DNA from: an uncultured Eubacteriales bacterium
Lineage (GTDB): Bacteria > Bacillota > Clostridia > Lachnospirales > Lachnospiraceae
Assembly: GCA_900557175.1 (NCBI GenBank)
Contig: USSL01000006.1
Span: 1-21,437 of the forward strand
Direction of reading: 5' to 3'
DNA length: 21,437 nucleotides
Below are positions 15,680-21,437 of the stretch, in pieces (the first letter of the stretch is position 1; the number at the start of each line of letters is the position of its first letter). The notes under the pieces were generated by a model. The model saw nothing but the letters and a program-made list of their open reading frames with translations, was not told the origin of the DNA and searched no databases. Position numbers and translations under genes: made by a program.

Positions 15680-17188
15680 ATGATTACAGGTGAACTAAAA
15701 AATAAGATTGATAGTTTGTGGGAAATATTTTGGACAGGCGGTCTCACAAATCCATTAGATGTTATTGAACAGATGACATATTTAATGTTTATCAGGGATT
15801 TAGACGACGCCGACAATGTGCGTGAAAAAGAGTGCGCTATGTTAGGTTTGCCTTACAATAGCATATTCTCCAAAGAAATTACAATAGGGGAAAGAGTCAT
15901 TGACGGAAGTCAGTTGAAGTGGAGTGTTTTTCATGATTTCCCGGCACAAAAAATGTACAGTGTTGTTCAGGAATGGGTATTTCCGTTTATAAAAGGACTT
16001 CATGGCAATAAAGAAAGTGCTTATGCAAAATATATGAACGATGCTATTTTTAAAATACCGACACCGCTTTTGCTGGATAAAATTGTAAATGCGATGGATG
16101 AGATTTATGAGCAGATGGCACAGCTTCATCAGGCAGACACAAGAGGCGATGTTTATGAGTATCTTTTATCAAAGCTTGCAACGGCCGGTGTGAACGGACA
16201 GTTCAGAACGCCGAGACATATTATTAAAATGATAGTTGAATTGATGGATCCTAAACCGGATGAAATTATATGCGATCCGGCATGCGGTACATCTGGATTT
16301 TTGGTTGCTTCCAGTGAGTATTTGAAAGATACTAAAAAGGAAGCGGTTCTTTTTGACAGAAAAAATAAAGAGCATTATATGAATCATATGTTTCATGGCT
16401 ATGATATGGATAGGACAATGCTGCGCATTGGCGCAATGAATATGATGACGCACGGTGTGGATAATCCGGATATTGACTATAGGGACAGCCTTTCAGACCA
16501 AAACCAGGACAGAGATAAGTACAGCCTTATTTTGGCAAATCCGCCGTTTAAGGGCAGCTTGGATTATGATTCCGTATCGGCTGATTTATTGAAGGTTTGT
16601 AAAACTAAAAAGACCGAATTGCTTTTTTTGATTTTGTTTTTGAAAATGCTTAAAATCGGCGGTCGCTGTGCATGCATCGTTCCTGACGGTGTGCTTTTTG
16701 GTTCATCAAAGGCGCACAAGGCAATTCGCAGAGAACTTGTTGAAGAAAATCGTCTGGAAGCAGTGATTTCTATGCCGTCCGGCGTATTTAAACCATACGC
16801 GGGCGTTTCCACAGCTATTTTAATTTTTACAAAAACAGGACACGGCGGTACGGATAAAGTTTGGTTTTATGATATGAAAGCCGATGGGTTCAGTCTTGAT
16901 GACAAGCGCACTCCGACCGCTGAAAATGATATTCCTGATATTATCAACAGATTTAAGAATCTCAGTGAAGAAGAAAAGCGTGAGCGTACAGAACAGTCAT
17001 TTTTTGTGGAAAAAGCAGAAATCGTAGAAAACGAATACGACCTTTCAATTAATAAATACAAAAAGATTGAATATGTGCCTGTTGAATATCCGCCGACAGA
17101 AGATATTATGGCAGAATTAAATATGTTGGAACAGGAAATTACAAAAAATCTCGCAGAATTGGAAAAAATGCTGCGGGAGGAAGAATAA
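15680..17188 (+). CDS. hsdM: Type I restriction-modification DNA methyltransferase subunit HsdM
   Basis: 502-residue N6-adenine methyltransferase subunit, which with the specificity subunit HsdS methylates a bipartite target. The N-terminal helical domain (LKNKIDSLWEIFW, then YLMFIRDLDD) is typical of HsdM. S-adenosylmethionine motif I DPACGTSGFL starts at D199 and the catalytic motif IV NPPF at N287. RTPRHI precedes motif I, and ACIVPDGVLFG, SMPSGVFKPYAGVSTAIL and the DLSINKYK segment follow. It is full length with a C-terminal coiled-coil arm. An AAAGAGGA site precedes the ATG. hsdS normally follows directly, but here the coding frame ends and noncoding DNA and an IS91 element follow; neither hsdS nor hsdR is in the window. 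Without an HsdS it should not methylate specifically unless one acts from elsewhere. Confidence 0.95.
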   Translation: MITGELKNKIDSLWEIFWTGGLTNPLDVIEQMTYLMFIRDLDDADNVREKECAMLGLPYNSIFSKEITIGERVIDGSQLKWSVFHDFPAQKMYSVVQEWVFPFIKGLHGNKESAYAKYMNDAIFKIPTPLLLDKIVNAMDEIYEQMAQLHQADTRGDVYEYLLSKLATAGVNGQFRTPRHIIKMIVELMDPKPDEIICDPACGTSGFLVASSEYLKDTKKEAVLFDRKNKEHYMNHMFHGYDMDRTMLRIGAMNMMTHGVDNPDIDYRDSLSDQNQDRDKYSLILANPPFKGSLDYDSVSADLLKVCKTKKTELLFLILFLKMLKIGGRCACIVPDGVLFGSSKAHKAIRRELVEENRLEAVISMPSGVFKPYAGVSTAILIFTKTGHGGTDKVWFYDMKADGFSLDDKRTPTAENDIPDIINRFKNLSEEEKRERTEQSFFVEKAEIVENEYDLSINKYKKIEYVPVEYPPTEDIMAELNMLEQEITKNLAELEKMLREEE

Positions 17189-17202
17189 ATTCTTTAGGTT
17201 AG

Positions 17203-17278
17203 AATCGATGATGGGGTAAACGAAAAAGCAGTTTTGACATTCCAGTGAACTGCCCCTTCGTTTACACCATTTTCGATT
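17203..17278. repeat. Long imperfect inverted repeat after hsdM
   Basis: Four paired blocks nest in order: AATCGA (17203) with TCGATT (17273), ATGG (17211) with CCAT (17267), GTAAACGAA (17216) with TTCGTTTAC (17257), and GCAGTT (17228) with AACTGC (17248), around a 14-base loop. That gives 25 pairs with small internal loops. No T tract follows on either strand, so it is not an intrinsic terminator. It could be an IS end, a REP/MITE-like unit or a replication hairpin. Confidence 0.7.
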
Positions 17279-17417
17279 TGACCTCATTGAACAAAGTGAG
17301 CGTCCGGGTAGTCATTACCTATGGACTTTCAATCTTTTGTACTTACCTGTGATTATACAGGATTTTCTGTGCAGAAGCTACAGAAATCAAGTATTTTCAG
17401 ATAAATAGGTACGACAA

Positions 17418-17440
17418 CAAAACCTCAAGCTTTGAGGCTT
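17418..17440 (-). terminator. Terminator of the IS91 transposase
   Basis: Read on the - strand, CCTCAA-AGC-TTGAGG (17437 to 17423) forms a 6-base stem followed by TTTTGTTGT, about 30 bases after the transposase stop. Confidence 0.6.
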
Positions 17441-17466
17441 TAGAAAATGTATGAAAGAATAAGCTT

Positions 17467-18618
17467 TTAACATCTTTGTGGTATTCGAAGCTGTGGTTTT
17501 CCAAGATGCCCGCCACAGGATTTACACACACAAATGTTTATCTCATAAAGCTGTTTTAATATTTCCGGCATCTCCTTACCTCGAAGCTTCGAGAGATACT
17601 TTTGGCATCCAAGGAGATTCCGGCATAAAGTCAGCTTCTTGTGTTTGCTACGGGAACAAAGAAGTCCGTAATGCCGAATCCTGACAAAACGTTTTGGCGG
17701 TACGTGCATCAGAAACCGTCGTATAAATTCAACACCGGAAAGAGTCAGTTCTTTCCATTGTCCTTTGTTCCGGTAATCCTTTACAGAAAAAGTAACGTTT
17801 TCATCGTCCATACAGATGATGCGGTGATTGCTGATGGCAATCCTGTGGGTATACTTTCCAAGGTAGTCAATCACAGACTGTGCGCCGTTAAAAGTTTTCT
17901 TACAATAAGGAATCCATTCCGCATCATAACAGAAATCAATCAGTTCTTTGAACACATAATGGTTACTGTATTTTTCGGCAGTTCCATGAAACTTAAGTTG
18001 ATTCGTATTCCAGAGATTTTTCAACTCATCCATATATTTTCCACGAAAGACTTTGGAGATAGCCCATATAGGAAGAAAAAACTCAGTACCGTTGTCTTTC
18101 CATTCGTTTTTGGATGTCAGACCACCGCCGAGCAGTATTGTATGGATATGGGGATGAAAGTTCATTTCAGATCCCCATGTATGCAGGATGCAGATATAGC
18201 CGACAGCAGCACCAAGGTGCTTTGGGTCAGCAGTCAGTTCACTGATTGTAGCAGAAGCTGCATGATACAGGGTGTCATATAACAGTTTCTGATTATTGTA
18301 AATGATTGGATTCAGAATGTCAGGAACTGTAAATACCAAGTGGAAGTAGGGTGCATCAAGCACATCCTCTTTGCGGGCATCCATCCACATTTCCTTTGGA
18401 ACAGCCTGACACATGGGACAACAACGGTTGCGGCAGGAATTATAGTGAATCTGAACAGCACCACAGTCTTCACATACACTGACGTTTGCACCATAGGCTC
18501 CGGTTTTGCAGTTCAAGATGTTCCGGGCAACTTTTGCCTGTTCCGGAGAAGGAGAATACTTTTCAAGGTATGCCGAATAAAAACACCGGAAAATATCCTG
18601 GACGGTGGGCTTATTCAT
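17467..18618 (-). CDS. IS91-family HUH (Y2) transposase
   Basis: 383-residue rolling-circle-type transposase that nicks single-stranded DNA at the IS origin. An N-terminal zinc-binding region has CEDCG (49-53) and SCRNRCCPMC (61-70). The HUH metal motif is H157-I-H159 within HPHIH. The paired catalytic tyrosines are Y252 and Y256 in DYLGKYTHR, followed by AISNHRI. A C-terminal VCKSCGG pair may bind a second zinc. I start at the ATG at 18618, which overlaps the recombinase stop (ATGAATAA) and has AAGAAGG eight bases upstream, rather than 34 codons earlier inside the recombinase. The frame is intact, so the element may be active. The gene reads toward hsdM. Confidence 0.93.
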   Translation of the reverse strand: MNKPTVQDIFRCFYSAYLEKYSPSPEQAKVARNILNCKTGAYGANVSVCEDCGAVQIHYNSCRNRCCPMCQAVPKEMWMDARKEDVLDAPYFHLVFTVPDILNPIIYNNQKLLYDTLYHAASATISELTADPKHLGAAVGYICILHTWGSEMNFHPHIHTILLGGGLTSKNEWKDNGTEFFLPIWAISKVFRGKYMDELKNLWNTNQLKFHGTAEKYSNHYVFKELIDFCYDAEWIPYCKKTFNGAQSVIDYLGKYTHRIAISNHRIICMDDENVTFSVKDYRNKGQWKELTLSGVEFIRRFLMHVPPKRFVRIRHYGLLCSRSKHKKLTLCRNLLGCQKYLSKLRGKEMPEILKQLYEINICVCKSCGGHLGKPQLRIPQRC

Positions 18619-19462
18619 AATCAGCACCTTCTTTCCTGTCAAAGGGACTTTGGATTCCCATGAGGGATTTGTTGCTGACATGAAGATAAACTTCCGTGGA
18701 TTTTGGGTCACGGTGTCCAAGCAGTGCCTGAATATTCTGCCGTTCTACTCCCTGCTCCATCAGATGAGTTGCAAAGCTATGACGGAGACAGTGTGGAGTT
18801 GCTTTCTTTGGAAGTTCAGCATCGGATACTGCCCGTCGCATCACTTGCTCCAGTGTACTGACTGTCAGGTAATTACCAGTAAATTTATTAGGAAACAGGA
18901 TCCCACGGGGACGTCCTTTCTCAAACCAGTATTGTGTAAGGATATCCAGACACCGTTTAGAAAGAATTGTATAGCGGTCCATCCTGTTCTTCGTATCTCG
19001 GACATGGATCTGCATATTTGAACGGGAAATATCATCATAATGAAGGTGGATCACTTCAGAAACCCGCATCCCGGAAGAATACATCGTTGCAAACATGGCT
19101 CTATATTTGATATCATCAACAGCATCTAATAGACGGTCTATTTCATCAACAGTCAGTACGGTCGGAAGCTTATGTTCTAGGATCATACGTGGAACTGTGA
19201 TGTCATCCCAAAGGATATGCAGGACATTTCGATAGAAAAAACGGATGGCAGAATTGTAAAGATTCAGAGTTGTGGCTTTCAGTCCTTCCTCTTTTTTTGC
19301 AAGCAAAAAAGCTCTGACATCCTGACAGGTAAGTTCTTTGGGATTCTTATTCTGATATTTCAGAAAGTAAGAAACATAGTTTTTATAGCAGTTGATGGAA
19401 CGCTCTTTGAGGTTACGGATTTTTCCGGCTTCCTCAAGCTGTTCTAAATATTTTTCATACAT
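18611..19462 (-). CDS. Tyrosine recombinase (XerC/D-like) of the IS91 element
   Basis: 283-residue site-specific recombinase with a SAM-like N-terminal DNA-binding domain (~1-90) and a full catalytic set: R133 (SSGMRVSEV), K158 (RDTKNR), H224 and R227 (HCLRHSF), H250 (LLGHRD) and nucleophile Y259 (TEVYLHV). ATG 19462 is eight bases from a GGAGG site at 19471-19475; the ATG five codons upstream overlaps that site and is unlikely. Its last codons overlap the transposase start, so both are made from one transcript. Its probable role is resolving or assisting transposition. The GGAGG is part of a stable leader hairpin, suggesting the gene is kept translationally low. Confidence 0.92.
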   Translation of the reverse strand: MYEKYLEQLEEAGKIRNLKERSINCYKNYVSYFLKYQNKNPKELTCQDVRAFLLAKKEEGLKATTLNLYNSAIRFFYRNVLHILWDDITVPRMILEHKLPTVLTVDEIDRLLDAVDDIKYRAMFATMYSSGMRVSEVIHLHYDDISRSNMQIHVRDTKNRMDRYTILSKRCLDILTQYWFEKGRPRGILFPNKFTGNYLTVSTLEQVMRRAVSDAELPKKATPHCLRHSFATHLMEQGVERQNIQALLGHRDPKSTEVYLHVSNKSLMGIQSPFDRKEGADYE

Positions 19463-19470
19463 AATAAAAT

Positions 19471-19517
19471 CCTCCATGTAAAATCAGTAGTAATCAAAAC
19501 ACTGCTTTACACGGAGG
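19471..19517 (-). promoter_or_regulatory. Leader hairpin sequestering the recombinase ribosome binding site
   Basis: On the - strand RNA, CCUCCGUGUAAA (19517 to 19506) pairs with UUUACAUGGAGG (19482 to 19471) through 12 continuous pairs including one G-U, extended by CAGU/ACUG beyond a small internal loop. The second arm contains the GGAGG ribosome site of the recombinase. The single non-Watson-Crick pair is G-U on this strand but A-C on the other, which fits selection on the recombinase mRNA. Confidence 0.7.
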
Positions 19518-19535
19518 TGCATTTGGGTCATAAAA

Positions 19536-19554
19536 CCGCTTGCCAACCAAGCGG
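19536..19554. repeat. Perfect 7-base hairpin at the upstream side of the IS
   Basis: CCGCTTG (19536-19542) and CAAGCGG (19548-19554) flank a CCAAC loop. It lies about 75 bases upstream of the recombinase start, where the terminal end of an IS91-type element is expected, and may be the structure recognised in single-stranded form. Confidence 0.5.
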
Positions 19555-19900
19555 AAGGGTGGTATTCTTTTCATAGGCAGTGGGAAGGTCGATCCTGTTT
19601 GATTGTTATTTTGTGGTGATTTAACAATACTACTTTTAGGACTTGCTTTCCACTGTTTTTTATTATAGAAAACAGAAAATCGCTATGCCACAGCCTTGGC
19701 AGGCCATCGCGCAGCGATTTTGTTCAATTCCAGTATGTAAGTGCCGGCAGCATTTTCCCGTCCCATTGTAAAACAGCATAATCACGGTATACAATGAATC
19801 GATATAGTATTCTATTTTAGATGGCACCTTTAATATAGTCAAATAATGCAAAATTAAAAGGATAAGTATTATTTTAGTTGATAGAATGAGGAGATGCAGG
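19555..19900. other. Noncoding region between the IS and the following hypothetical gene
   Basis: I see no gene and no recognisable hsdS or hsdR remnant. It holds one large inverted repeat at 19676-19721 and an AT-rich stretch with promoter-like boxes: TTGTAA (19766-19771) with TATACA (19788-19793), 16 bases apart, or with TACAAT (19790-19795), 18 apart. The latter could drive the gene at 19901. Confidence 0.4.
19676..19721. terminator. Inverted repeat, possible bidirectional terminator
   Basis: AAAATCGCT (19676-19684) and AGCGATTTT (19713-19721) are perfect 9-base arms around a 28-base GC-rich loop with its own TGCC/GGCA pairing. T-rich sequence follows on both strands. It may stop transcripts of a gene now lost, or insulate the IS. 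Confidence 0.4.
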
Positions 19901-20506
19901 ATGAAAGATATAATTAACTTTCTTGAGGCGAACGTAAATGGAAAAACGCTGTATACAAAGGAACTAATTTACAAACTGGAGGATGGTGCGTTGCAGGGCG
20001 TATATTCTGACCAGATATCCTTTTCTAATCTTAAATATTCCCAAAGCGGATTCCAGCTGGATATGTTCATTGTATCTAACGAAAAAATATGGCTTATGGG
20101 ACCGAATGGACAACGGGAAAAATTGCGAAAGGATTTTAGCGCTGTTTCATTATTTCGCTTTGAACTGGCACAACGTAAAAGCACCAATGCTGTTACAGGC
20201 TGTTTTCGATTCATATCTGCTTCTGGGAAACAGGTAGCGGCAGAAGCTATTATAAGTGGTATCTATGATATACGCATTGAAGATGATGTGTTAAAATTCT
20301 ATGAAAATCAAGCATTGTATCGCGATCAGCCCATACAAGGTGAGAGCTTCAAACCTGTAGCATTTCAGGCAGAACATCGTTTTTATAGTAAAGATGGAAA
20401 ACTACACTATGAATATGATGGAAAATGTTTTGACGTGGATACAAAAACAATGCAGCGCTTCAATAGTCCCGATATCTTTCCGCCATTTATTTCAGTAGAA
20501 AAGTAA
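19901..20506 (+). CDS. Hypothetical protein
   Basis: 201 residues, no signal peptide, membrane helix or family I recognise. Alternating short strands, such as FQLDMFIVSNEKIWLMG and AEHRFYSKDGKLHYEYDG, suggest a mostly beta protein, perhaps a small barrel. Only two cysteines are present, so no metal cluster. ATG 19901 has GAGGAG seven bases upstream; the ATG at 19886 lies ahead of that site. It is the first gene after the IS and a long noncoding gap, on the opposite strand to the IS genes. It is followed by a 100-base gap and another small unknown gene. Confidence 0.75.
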   Translation: MKDIINFLEANVNGKTLYTKELIYKLEDGALQGVYSDQISFSNLKYSQSGFQLDMFIVSNEKIWLMGPNGQREKLRKDFSAVSLFRFELAQRKSTNAVTGCFRFISASGKQVAAEAIISGIYDIRIEDDVLKFYENQALYRDQPIQGESFKPVAFQAEHRFYSKDGKLHYEYDGKCFDVDTKTMQRFNSPDIFPPFISVEK

Positions 20507-20508
20507 CC

Positions 20509-20545
20509 GCGGGTATGCAGGCGAGTGAATGCTGACCGTTTTTTG
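20509..20545 (+). terminator. Weak terminator after the 201-residue gene
   Basis: CGG(G)T and ACCG can pair, with GCA/TGC inside, just before a T6 run (20539-20544). The stem is imperfect, so the call rests mostly on the T tract and the position right after the stop. Confidence 0.3.
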
Positions 20546-20606
20546 TTCAATGTGATATAGCAGGAACGGAATAGTCCTTGACTAAAACATATGGTGGTAT
20601 AGTAAA

Positions 20607-20975
20607 ATGAAGTATGTGATTGAAATTGAGCAAACCGAGGGAGTTATGAGTGATAAATTCACAAAAAGATACTATGAACTTGAGCATATAACAGAAATAT
20701 TATTGGGATGCAACTGTTCCACAGCCATAGGTGTATATCCTGATAGTGTTGTCTGCAGATTGGTATGTGTCAAACCCTCAAGCCTATTTATCCCCATTTA
20801 TTGTAGTATCAATAACCAAGCTTATGAGGAAGTTATTGAGAAACTAAATTCTATAACGAATGATGAAATATCAAAGGTGGAAGTAAAGCTATCTTTAGAA
20901 GAATTTACCCATGAAAATTATCAGATAATTAAAATAGCAAAAAAAGAGGGGAATGTTAGACCAAATCCATTATAA
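20607..20975 (+). CDS. Hypothetical small protein
   Basis: 122 residues with no family I can name. The N-terminus begins MKYVIEIEQTEG as a strand, and the middle holds a hydrophobic SVVCRLVCVKPSSLFIPIYC segment containing three of its four cysteines; this could be a buried strand pair rather than a membrane helix. The C-terminal part is helical and acidic. A GGTGGT site lies about nine bases before the ATG. The small size and location among other small unknown genes would suit an immunity or accessory protein, but no toxin is visible here, so that is only a guess. Confidence 0.65.
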   Translation: MKYVIEIEQTEGVMSDKFTKRYYELEHITEILLGCNCSTAIGVYPDSVVCRLVCVKPSSLFIPIYCSINNQAYEEVIEKLNSITNDEISKVEVKLSLEEFTHENYQIIKIAKKEGNVRPNPL

Positions 20976-21059
20976 TGAATCAGAATTTAGGTATGTGGGA
21001 CTCAATATGCGGATGAGAGTGTTAGTGAAGCAGTAAATTTAAAGCCAGAGGGATTGGAT

Positions 21060-21437
21060 ATGGAAACAAGACAGGAGAAGCGGGCTGGTAATCAAACATT
21101 GAAAAAAAAGAAGTGGTATCAGGATATCCTTTTATGGACGGTGGGGATTATTTTGGGTCTGCTTATGCTGTTGCAGTTTTCAATCTATCTCATATTCCGT
21201 CCGGAGCATCCTGTTACCTGGGAGGATAAGAGAGCGGTCATAGAATATTGCGAATATAAGTATAGCGGAAAAGCAGCAATAAAGGAGAGCGATGCAATTC
21301 AATATGGGGTGGACCAGACCAGATTTGACGAATATACGGTACAGATGGATTCGGATCTTTTCCATGTAAATGTCTCTGTTACGGATTTTGATTGGAGCGG
21401 GTCCGGGCACCATAATATACATAAGTCCATTATGGGA
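21060..21437 (+). CDS. Single-pass membrane protein, cut by the window end
   Basis: The first 126 codons of a gene that stays open to the last base. A basic N-terminus (KKKKW, ~15-19) is followed by one hydrophobic helix at ~23-45 and an outside-facing region with several aromatic and acidic residues (VTWEDKRAVIEYCEYKYSG, then DQTRFDEYTVQMDSD). This is an N-in, C-out anchored protein of unknown function. ATG 21060 has GAGGG about eight bases upstream. The same frame is open for 23 more codons upstream (to 20991) but with no good start, which may be a gene remnant or chance. An antisense frame overlaps it and is not believed. Confidence 0.7.
   Translation, partial: METRQEKRAGNQTLKKKKWYQDILLWTVGIILGLLMLLQFSIYLIFRPEHPVTWEDKRAVIEYCEYKYSGKAAIKESDAIQYGVDQTRFDEYTVQMDSDLFHVNVSVTDFDWSGSGHHNIHKSIMG

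Larger units (their letters stand above)
17189..17466. other. Noncoding junction between hsdM and the IS transposase, rich in hairpins
   Basis: No gene is evident. It holds a large imperfect inverted repeat (17203-17278), a CCTGT/ACAGG hairpin (17346-17361), a TTTCTGT/ACAGAAA hairpin (17364-17386) and the transposase terminator (17423-17437). The part nearest the transposase is expected to contain the replication-origin end (oriIS) of an IS91-type element. IS91-type transposases prefer GAAC or CAAG beside that end; GAAC occurs at 17289-17292, but other copies exist, so the boundary is only a candidate. Confidence 0.5.
17293..19560 (-). mobile_element. IS91-family insertion sequence with tyrosine recombinase
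   Basis: Two overlapping - strand genes form the core (18611-19462 and 17467-18618): a tyrosine recombinase followed by an HUH Y2 transposase. Some IS91-family members carry such a recombinase. The limits given are approximate. On the left I use a GAAC (17289-17292) that would suit the preferred IS91 target beside the origin end; on the right I use a perfect 7-base hairpin (19536-19554) ahead of the first gene. IS91 elements leave no target duplication, so ends cannot be confirmed from one copy. Confidence 0.75.

Noticed and set aside
17641..18282. A 213-codon + strand frame opposite the transposase
   Set aside because: It lies wholly antisense to a clear HUH transposase and shows no family features.
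18611..19462. The tyrosine recombinase as an hsdS-inverting phase-variation enzyme beside hsdM
   Set aside because: It overlaps and is co-translated with the IS91 transposase, and there are no hsdS genes or inverted hsdS fragments for it to act on.
20578..20603. TTGACT and TATAGT as a promoter for the 122-residue gene
   Set aside because: The spacing is only 14 bases and the -10 box would sit at the start codon, leaving no room for a ribosome site in the mRNA.

Overview
The base composition, the strong purine-rich ribosome binding sites, the tight gene packing and the gene families (tungsten aldehyde oxidoreductase, Firmicute sortase-type cell-wall fucosidase, VanW, YqeG-type HAD) suggest a gut Clostridia, most likely of the Lachnospiraceae. 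That placement is inference from family content; there is no rRNA or other marker gene in the window.

Bases 1-8719 (+ strand) hold a tungsten (or molybdenum) cofactor and aldehyde-metabolism cluster. It opens with wreckage of a tungstate ABC transporter: a tupA remnant, then one reading frame in which the first half of the permease TupB is joined in frame to the second half of the ATPase TupC. Next come two MoeA-type metal-insertion enzymes (the second with a C-terminal periplasmic-binding-protein-like domain), a ThiF/MoeB-like adenylyltransferase, an aldehyde:ferredoxin oxidoreductase (AOR), a MoaD-like sulfur carrier ending in Gly-Gly, a 2[4Fe-4S] ferredoxin and an iron-type alcohol dehydrogenase. 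Together they can charge MoaD, build W-pyranopterin, and run an aldehyde/acid/alcohol interconversion with electrons passing to ferredoxin and NAD(P)H.

Bases 8720-12768 are a stand-alone unit: a leader with a candidate promoter and a palindrome, a 1280-residue secreted, wall-anchored GH95 alpha-L-fucosidase with two inserted beta-sandwich modules and a repetitive stalk, and a strong intrinsic terminator.

Bases 12776-15453 are a compact operon with its own promoter: a TIM-barrel-like protein, a YqeG-type HAD phosphatase, a VanW-family protein and a DIP1984-like coiled-coil protein, closed by a terminator.

Bases 15454-21437 are accessory. An AT-rich leader ending in a terminator-like double hairpin precedes hsdM, a type I DNA methyltransferase subunit with no hsdS or hsdR in view. 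An IS91-family insertion sequence on the - strand (tyrosine recombinase plus HUH Y2 transposase) lies immediately downstream; its mRNA leader appears to hide the recombinase ribosome binding site in a hairpin. After it come two unrecognised small proteins and the start of a single-pass membrane protein cut by the window end.

The points most worth checking are the collapsed transporter, the hidden ribosome binding site of the IS, the terminator sitting between the hsdM leader and its start codon, and the modular fucosidase. I saw no CRISPR array, tRNA, rRNA or defence system beyond the isolated HsdM.
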